Assembly: GCA_030408505.1 (NCBI GenBank) | Contig: JAUHQI010000003.1 | Span: forward strand, 1 to 64,000 | Length of the DNA: 64,000 nucleotides | Direction of reading: 5' to 3' | Source: Candidatus Sacchlamyda saccharinae | GTDB lineage: Bacteria; Chlamydiota; Chlamydiia; Chlamydiales; Rhabdochlamydiaceae | In this document: piece after piece, positions 59,277-64,000 of the stretch | How positions within the stretch are numbered: position 1 is the first letter of the stretch | Layout: every line of letters starts with the position of its first letter | The notes under the pieces: generated by a model | The model's input: only the letters and a program-made list of their open reading frames with translations | What the model was told of the DNA's origin: nothing | Databases searched by the model: none | Position numbers and translations under genes: made by a program

Positions 59277-60017
59277 ATGCGCATACTTCTTTTTCTAATG
59301 TGTATTGCTAATTTTGTTTTTGGATCTGAAACGATCATGATTGCAATTTCTGGGGGGTCTGGCTCTGGGAAGACGACCATTGCCCAAAAAATTCATGAAA
59401 CTTTTCCTGACGACAGTGTCTTGATTTGCCAAGACTATTACTACAAAGATATCTCCGATCTTTCTTTGGAAGAACGGGCTCAAGTAAATTTTGATCATCC
59501 GAATTCTATTGAATTTGAATTGATGCTGGAGCAATTGACCGCTTTGAAAATGGGGGAGGCGGTATCTGTTCCTAGATATGATTTTGCAGCTTATGCTCGA
59601 AAGTGTGAAAGGGTCACTGTGGAACCGAAAAAAATTGTTATTTGTGAGGGGATGCTCCTTTTGGCCGTTCCCGAGATTCGAGAACTCTTTGATCTCAAGC
59701 TCTACATTGATACGGATGAAGATATCCGCCTCATTCGGAGAATACTGCGCGATCAAACTGAGCGGGGAAGAACCGTGCCTAGCATCCTAACGCAGTACAT
59801 GACCACGGTGCGGCCGATGCATCACGAATATGTTGAACCTAGTAAACGCTTTGCAGATCTCATCATTCCTGAAGGAGGTCAAAATGAGCCTGCACTTGAT
59901 GTCATCATACAAAAACTCAAAGCTGATATGTACGGAAATGCCTTTTGTGAATTTATACCCAAACCAATACACTTAAGCCATGAGTCTATTAGAGCAAGTA
60001 CAAGAGAAGCCAGCTGA
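59277..60017 (+). CDS. udk: Uridine kinase with a signal-peptide-like N-terminus
   Basis: 246 aa. P-loop GGSGSGKT (26-33), DSVLICQDYYYKD, FDHPNSIEFELM, PRYDFAAYAR and ICEGMLLL are the uridine/cytidine kinase motifs (UMP salvage). The first 18 residues (MRILLFLMCIANFVFGSE) are hydrophobic, signal-peptide-like, and would not be expected on a cytosolic kinase. TTTGGAGGCACC gives ATG 59277 a strong ribosome site. An internal ATG at 59337 would start directly at the core. The 3' end overlaps tyrB by 38 bp. Confidence 0.9.
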   Translation: MRILLFLMCIANFVFGSETIMIAISGGSGSGKTTIAQKIHETFPDDSVLICQDYYYKDISDLSLEERAQVNFDHPNSIEFELMLEQLTALKMGEAVSVPRYDFAAYARKCERVTVEPKKIVICEGMLLLAVPEIRELFDLKLYIDTDEDIRLIRRILRDQTERGRTVPSILTQYMTTVRPMHHEYVEPSKRFADLIIPEGGQNEPALDVIIQKLKADMYGNAFCEFIPKPIHLSHESIRASTREAS

Positions 60018-61149
60018 TCCTATTTTTGGGGTTGTAAAGGAGTATAAAGCCAGTACCCATCCCGACAAGTGCACGCTGCTTATTGGGTATTACCGTGATA
60101 AAAACTTGCAGACCCCTCTTCTAAAGTCGGTGGCTGAAATGGAGCGGAGGCTTTTGGAGAAGCCCTACCCTCGGGAGTATTTGCCAATCGATGGGGATGC
60201 AGAATTCTTGGAGCTTACAGAGAAGCTTGTTTTTGGCAAAAATGATGAGAGGATTTGTAAGATACAAACAGTTGGGGGGACGGGCGCTCTTTTCCTAAGC
60301 GGCCTTCTTGCAAAAAACTGGACCGATCAAATTGCCATCTCCAATGAAACATGGGCCAATCACTGGAAGATTTTTGGACAAGCGGGTCTAAACACTTCTT
60401 CTTATCCTTATTATGGTTGTAAAGAGCTGGCATTTGAGAAGATGCTCGATGCGCTCTCAAAACTCCCTGAGAAAGCCTGTATTTTGGTGCATACAAATTG
60501 CCACAATCCTACTGGATTTGATTTGTCACACGAGCAGTGGCAGGAATTGCTGGCGGTGGTTGTGAAGAGGGGATTGTTTCCCATTTTAGATATGGCCTAC
60601 CAGGGATTTGGAAAGTCTTTGGAAGAAGATGCGTATGGCCCGAGGCTGTTTTTAGAGAAGGGGGTGGAATTTGCTCTGACCTATACATTTGCAAAGAACT
60701 TTTCGTTTTATGGCGAACGTGCTGGTGCCCTTTTTGTAGTGGGAGAGTCGAAAAAAGTGGCTGATACGGTTTTGAGCCAATTGATGAGTTTAGCGCGGGG
60801 CTCTTATTCAAATCCGCCGATGCACCCTGCCTATGTGGTTAAGGGTGTTTTGCAAGATGAGAAGCTCCATAAAAACTGGCTTGAAGAGCTGGGTCAGATG
60901 CGGGCTAGGATGCAGAAGATGCGCGAGGCTTTTGTCGAAAAGATGCAAGAAAAGAATCCGAAAGGGAATTGGGGGGCGCTTCTTGGTAGCCAGGGGCTGT
61001 TTTGCATGACGGGGCTTTCAAAAGAAGCTGTGATGCAATTGCGCAAAGAAAAGGGGATTTTCATCGGTGGTGAGGGGCGAATCAATTTAACGGGGATCAA
61101 TCAAATGAATATCGATAGCATCACAGACTCAATAGCAAAGGCTCAATGA
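59980..61149 (+). CDS. tyrB: Aromatic/aspartate aminotransferase
   Basis: 389-aa class I PLP aminotransferase moving amino groups between aspartate or aromatic amino acids and 2-oxoglutarate. VGGTGALFLSG (PLP phosphate), LVHTNCHNPTGFDLS (Asn), FPILDMAYQGFG (Asp/Tyr), TYTFAKNFSFYGER (Schiff-base Lys) and GRINLTGIN (carboxylate Arg). In C. trachomatis tyrB (CT637) also precedes an MreC-like gene (recall). Middle of udk-tyrB-mreC. Confidence 0.92.
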   Translation: MSLLEQVQEKPADPIFGVVKEYKASTHPDKCTLLIGYYRDKNLQTPLLKSVAEMERRLLEKPYPREYLPIDGDAEFLELTEKLVFGKNDERICKIQTVGGTGALFLSGLLAKNWTDQIAISNETWANHWKIFGQAGLNTSSYPYYGCKELAFEKMLDALSKLPEKACILVHTNCHNPTGFDLSHEQWQELLAVVVKRGLFPILDMAYQGFGKSLEEDAYGPRLFLEKGVEFALTYTFAKNFSFYGERAGALFVVGESKKVADTVLSQLMSLARGSYSNPPMHPAYVVKGVLQDEKLHKNWLEELGQMRARMQKMREAFVEKMQEKNPKGNWGALLGSQGLFCMTGLSKEAVMQLRKEKGIFIGGEGRINLTGINQMNIDSITDSIAKAQ

Positions 61150-62168
61150 TAAAGCACTGGATTTTTCTTATCCTTTTTGTGGTGACACTTTTGGTGCTTC
61201 CAAAGGGAGGGGCTGAGGCTCTTCGCAAAGTGGCGCTAAATGGCATTTCTCATAAGGAGGCAATTGCTTACAGCCCAAATTCTCTTGAGCTCGAAAATCA
61301 ATTTTTACGCAGTGAAATTCAAAGGCTTCAAAATGTGGCCGCTATGTCTAATGAATTGCAGATGCAGGTGCGCCGTCTTTTGGGGCTTGAAGAGCGGGCC
61401 AATGACGCGTTCTTTGAAAGGAGAGAGAGGTATCTTACGCAAATACTTTCTCGTCGGCTTGTTGCCGTGCCAGCGCAGGTGATTTTCCGTGAGCCGATCA
61501 GTTGGAGCAGCAGTTTATGGGTCGGGGTTGGGGAGCGGGATAATCAAGCTCTAGGGAAAAGGGTCATCGAAAAGAATAGCCCAGTCGTTTTGGGGAAAAT
61601 CGTTGTGGGTGTTGTAGAAGAGGTGGAAGAGACTCGATCTCGTGTGAGGCTCATCACTGATGACCGGCTAGCGCTTTCTGTCCGTGCTGCAAGAGGGGGG
61701 GAGCAAAGCCACGCTCTTGCGATTAAGATCGATGAGCTCGCTTACCTGCTCTCTCTGCAAGAAGAACTAGCAGGGGCAAGTGAGATGGAGAATCTCTTGC
61801 AAACCTACTTAGGGACGCTGGATGTAGAGGCAAGCGATTTTTATCTGGCAAAAGGAGAAATTAGAGGCTCTAATCGCTCACTTTGGCACGGTAGACGGGA
61901 GAATCTCAAAGGGATGGGTTTTCATTATCATTGTAGTGATCAAGAGGGCGAGGCAAAAGATTTAAGGGGCAACAATCTTTTGCAAGTGGGCGACCTTCTT
62001 GTGACAACAGGAATGGACGGAATTTTTCCGCCCGATCTGCATGTGGGACTTGTGACAAAAGTAGATCCACTGCGCGAGGGAGCTACCTCTTACACGATGG
62101 AAGCAAAGTCTCTTGTTTCAGACCTTAGCAATTTAGAAGAAGTGCTTATTCTGCCAAGAAATTTTTGA
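61146..62168 (+). CDS. mreC: MreC-like cell-shape protein
   Basis: 340 aa. An N-terminal membrane anchor (HWIFLILFVVTLLVLP) is followed by a coiled coil (about 46-75: LELENQFLRSEIQRLQNV) and a beta-rich domain with WSSSLWVGVG, PVVLGKIVVGVVEEVEE and LITDDRLALSVRA, as in MreC, which scaffolds the MreB elongation machinery in the periplasm. The central insert (about 190-270) is longer than usual. ATG 61146 overlaps tyrB stop as ATGA. Chlamydiae use MreB/MreC for septal peptidoglycan. Confidence 0.88.
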   Translation: MIKHWIFLILFVVTLLVLPKGGAEALRKVALNGISHKEAIAYSPNSLELENQFLRSEIQRLQNVAAMSNELQMQVRRLLGLEERANDAFFERRERYLTQILSRRLVAVPAQVIFREPISWSSSLWVGVGERDNQALGKRVIEKNSPVVLGKIVVGVVEEVEETRSRVRLITDDRLALSVRAARGGEQSHALAIKIDELAYLLSLQEELAGASEMENLLQTYLGTLDVEASDFYLAKGEIRGSNRSLWHGRRENLKGMGFHYHCSDQEGEAKDLRGNNLLQVGDLLVTTGMDGIFPPDLHVGLVTKVDPLREGATSYTMEAKSLVSDLSNLEEVLILPRNF

Positions 62169-62194
62169 CAAAATTTTTGCTCACAATCTATACT
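62165..62194 (+). promoter_or_regulatory. Promoter of the 52-aa secreted peptide
   Basis: TTGACA (62165-62170), an 18-nt spacer and TATACT (62189-62194). Near consensus. The -35 includes the mreC stop codon. Confidence 0.7.
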
Positions 62195-62233
62195 GGTGCC
62201 GTTTACAACTCTTACCATTTATAGGAGAGCACA

Positions 62234-62392
62234 ATGAAAAAGTATTTTGGATGGCTATTTGCCCTCGTTGCATCAATGACAATGGTTTCTGCCTACGCTG
62301 AAGAAGTATCAGAAGTAGAAGATCAAGACTCTGCTGTGGAAGAGCCTCTAGCAGTTGTACTAGATGACGAAGCGGATGACGCTGACGAGTAA
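62234..62392 (+). CDS. 52-aa secreted acidic peptide
   Basis: Reads MKKYFGWLFALVASMTMVSAYA (signal peptide, cleavage after AYA), then EEVSEVEDQDSAVEEPL, AVVLDDEADDADE and TAA. The mature part is about 30 residues, nearly all acidic. AGGAGAGCACA precedes ATG 62234, a near-consensus promoter lies upstream, and a hairpin terminator follows 8 nt after the stop, so it is a self-contained gene. Function unknown; cation binding or envelope charge are possibilities. Its last 70 bp overlap the antisense 322-aa gene. Confidence 0.85.
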   Translation: MKKYFGWLFALVASMTMVSAYAEEVSEVEDQDSAVEEPLAVVLDDEADDADE

Positions 62393-63291
62393 TTGACTCC
62401 GTGGCTCTGCAATCGCAGGGCCACGACTTTTGCAAAAGCATTTTGGTATGTGCTTCTTCTGACCTCAGATAATTTTTTTTGGTCGCCTCTAATATCGCCT
62501 GTGTAGAGTTCTCCACATTTTTGTAATCTTCCCCCACTTTTTAAGAAAAACATCGGCCTGTCATATACTAAAAAGTCGTAGCCCACCGACGAAAAATCTC
62601 CCAAATAGATGTCTGTTTTCTCTAGCAATGGGTAGACCGGTGGAAATTCGAGAATGAAAGTGGCTTTGGTTTCGTATTTTCCTAGGATCTGATGGAAACT
62701 TGCCGGGTCGTTTTCTTCGAGAAGAGGGTGAAGTTTGATGAGCAAGTGATACGAGTCCTTCAGCTCTTCAATGATCCTACTAGTGCTTTCAAAAAACGAA
62801 GTGGGAGTTGCCGTCGTCTCCCAAGTCGGGGCGTAGAGGACGGTCTTCTTATCTGTTTTGAAAAAGCCTTCTGCCAATGCATCTAAATGCTCTTTATGTT
62901 TTTGGTAGAACCAGTGGCGAACGTTGCCCATTTCTTCATAGCGAAGGTCGATATCTTGAGCAACGGGTTTATTAAGAAGCTCTTCTTTGTCTGAATAACC
63001 GTGGGGGCTGAATACAAAGCGGATCTCTTTGTTGTAGAGCATCTGCATGAGAGGTTTTAGCTCGAGAGCCCAAAACTTTCCGCAGGTGAGGATGGTATCG
63101 TAGTGCTTTGCGATATGATCGAGAGAGAGATCACTTAAAGAAATATATTGGATATTGACCATGGGGTAAAACTTTTTTCCCAAAGTTAGATGCTCTTTTT
63201 CTGTCACAATTAAAGGAATTTCCAGTAAGTAACATAGGGGAGCCAAGTGGTCTAGGTGGGTCGAGGGACCCGTACTTATTGCCACAAACAT
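62323..63291 (-). CDS. CDP-glycerol glycerophosphotransferase-like protein
   Basis: 322 aa. GT-B-like fold pattern: RFVFSPHGYSDKEELL, TVLYAPTWETTATPTSFFE, HLLIKLHPLLEEND and YLGDFSSVGYDFLVYDRPMFFL match TagB/TagF-type transferases that add polyol phosphates. A surface glycan role is plausible; Chlamydiae have no teichoic acid. The last 25 residues (SSASSASSSSTTARGSSTAES) are the antisense of the 52-aa gene and look like read-through, so the conserved domain ends near 290. The start is ATG 63291. Confidence 0.75.
   Translation of the reverse strand: MFVAISTGPSTHLDHLAPLCYLLEIPLIVTEKEHLTLGKKFYPMVNIQYISLSDLSLDHIAKHYDTILTCGKFWALELKPLMQMLYNKEIRFVFSPHGYSDKEELLNKPVAQDIDLRYEEMGNVRHWFYQKHKEHLDALAEGFFKTDKKTVLYAPTWETTATPTSFFESTSRIIEELKDSYHLLIKLHPLLEENDPASFHQILGKYETKATFILEFPPVYPLLEKTDIYLGDFSSVGYDFLVYDRPMFFLKSGGRLQKCGELYTGDIRGDQKKLSEVRRSTYQNAFAKVVALRLQSHGVNYSSASSASSSSTTARGSSTAES
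62400..62425 (+). terminator. Terminator of the 52-aa gene
   Basis: CGTGGCTCTGC / GCAGGGCCACG folds around AATC, then ACTTTTGC. It lies within the antisense coding region of the next gene. Confidence 0.75.
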
Positions 63292-63307
63292 AGACCCCTA
63301 GTATAAT
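63279..63307 (+). promoter_or_regulatory. Promoter of the PP2C gene, leaderless geometry
   Basis: TTGCCA (63279-63284), a 17-nt spacer and TATAAT (63302-63307). It ends 7 nt before ATG 63315. No ribosome site. The -35 lies in the start of the divergent gene. Confidence 0.65.
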
Positions 63308-63314
63308 GCTTCCC

Positions 63315-64000
63315 ATGAATATTTCCCTAGTTGATCATCATAGAAGCTACCAATTAATAGGCAGTGACCTACTCATGTCATTTGCGACAGGGCTCTCAGG
63401 CGCTCCCTATGCCCTTAGGCACCACCAGCTTGCACAAGTTGAAGGCGCCTCCAGGTGGACGCACCGCATTATCTGCCTGGCCGAGTTTATTCCCGTCATG
63501 GGAGCTGCTGTGGCTCTAGTAGAAAGGATTTTCTATACCGTCTTTTCCTCCGGCTACTCGGATGTTCCTTGGAGAAATAAGCCCCTAAACTCTCTGGAAG
63601 CAATGCAAGTAATGCAAGGCAGAGCCTTAGCAGCTGCCAAGCAACACCACCCAGATGCAAAGACTTACGCATCGAGCGACACCGTTGCAAAACAACTAAA
63701 AGACCTTGCCCCTGATGGGGCTCCGCCTATTAAATGCAGCCACCATTTTGCAGACAACATTGGCCCGCGCGAGCAAATGGAAGATGCCCACTTCTACCAG
63801 GATCTGGGAAAAGGGGTGCTAGCAGGCGTTTTCGATGGACACGGCGGTAAAGAAGTGTCTGAGTTTGCAAGTATAGAATTCCAGAAGAGATTTCCTAAGG
63901 CTCTAGAAGATGCAAAAGGGAATGTACACAACGCCTTTGAAACACTCATTCACCATATCCACCAAGACATTGCCCGCCACTCTTCTTGGAATAAGCAAGG
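63315..64000 (+). CDS. PP2C-type serine/threonine phosphatase (partial)
   Basis: 228 codons are visible and the gene runs off the window end. Residues 152-157 REQMED and 172-178 VFDGHGG are the metal-binding PP2C motifs I and II; the rest of the domain is missing. A 140-residue N-terminal extension includes a hydrophobic part (RIICLAEFIPVMGAAVALVERI) at 51-72, seen as a possible membrane-association helix. Eukaryote-like phosphatases of this kind are common in chlamydial and Legionella effectors (recall). The promoter abuts the ATG. Confidence 0.85.
   Translation, partial: MNISLVDHHRSYQLIGSDLLMSFATGLSGAPYALRHHQLAQVEGASRWTHRIICLAEFIPVMGAAVALVERIFYTVFSSGYSDVPWRNKPLNSLEAMQVMQGRALAAAKQHHPDAKTYASSDTVAKQLKDLAPDGAPPIKCSHHFADNIGPREQMEDAHFYQDLGKGVLAGVFDGHGGKEVSEFASIEFQKRFPKALEDAKGNVHNAFETLIHHIHQDIARHSSWNKQ

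Overview
The window looks like a chromosome segment of a Chlamydiales bacterium outside the genus Chlamydia. Three things point there. First, core genes keep chlamydial neighbourhoods: thrS / pGP5-D-like ParA / pGP6-D-like; LplT(YgeD) / recC / recB; tyrB / mreC; rpsT / rpoD; ispA / GlmU-like. Second, there is a tandem array of MOMP-like porins and a Pmp-like autotransporter. Third, promoters have the sigma66/sigma70 form TTGnnn-N17/18-TAnnnT. The porin array and the many small membrane proteins suggest Simkaniaceae, but that placement is inference from recall, not a search.

Layout. 1-2.9 kb: tandem MOMP-like array (end of one copy, one intact gene, one collapsed copy, one more intact gene). 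3-7 kb: a 480-bp imperfect palindrome, then glucokinase and an overlapping GH63-type glucosidase. 7.1-11.7 kb: recA, ispA, a GlmU-like beta-helix protein, an RNA methyltransferase and tRNA-Pro. 11.7-18.4 kb: ung, small membrane proteins, an Rsm22-type methyltransferase, a translationally coupled dsbB operon, dapA and a second GH63 paralogue. 18.4-21.2 kb: an orphan gene, a decayed higBA toxin-antitoxin pair and several MITE-like palindromic repeats. 21.3-26 kb: purB, pGP6-D-like, parA, thrS. 26.1-32.4 kb: an AT-rich three-gene island (unknown, membrane protein, TauD-type dioxygenase) between a fragment and a full copy of an unknown 696-aa protein. 32.5-40.6 kb: surface proteins (Pmp-like autotransporter with a frameshift, a porin, a seven-repeat beta-propeller-like protein) and an AAA/DUF4143 ATPase. 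40.8-49 kb: lplT diverging from recC-recB-recD. 49-54.6 kb: two RING-like proteins, rpsT, a CoiA-like protein, rpoD and orphan genes. 54.7-64 kb: a DinG-type helicase, a CX5R-motif membrane protein, a decayed tRNA-Ala/udk duplication, tRNA-Ala, udk-tyrB-mreC, a 52-aa secreted acidic peptide, a CDP-glycerol transferase-like protein and a PP2C phosphatase that runs off the end.

How the genes work together. Housekeeping functions are DNA repair and recombination (RecA, RecBCD, Ung, DinG), envelope biogenesis (MreC, DsbB, IspA, porins) and central metabolism. Between them lie accessory genes that look host-directed: a RING-H2 protein with a UIM-like segment and a C-terminal membrane anchor, a PP2C phosphatase, a CX5R-motif protein with an Inc-like hydrophobic hairpin, and surface adhesin-like proteins. 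The most systematic unexplained signal is promoter geometry. At least six genes have a sigma66-like -10 box ending 6-8 nt before the start codon, with no room for a ribosome-binding site. This predicts leaderless mRNAs, mostly for envelope, orphan and effector-like genes. Duplication and decay are frequent: partial copies of porins, lplT, udk, tRNA-Ala and the 696-aa gene are all visible. No transposase or CRISPR array was found.
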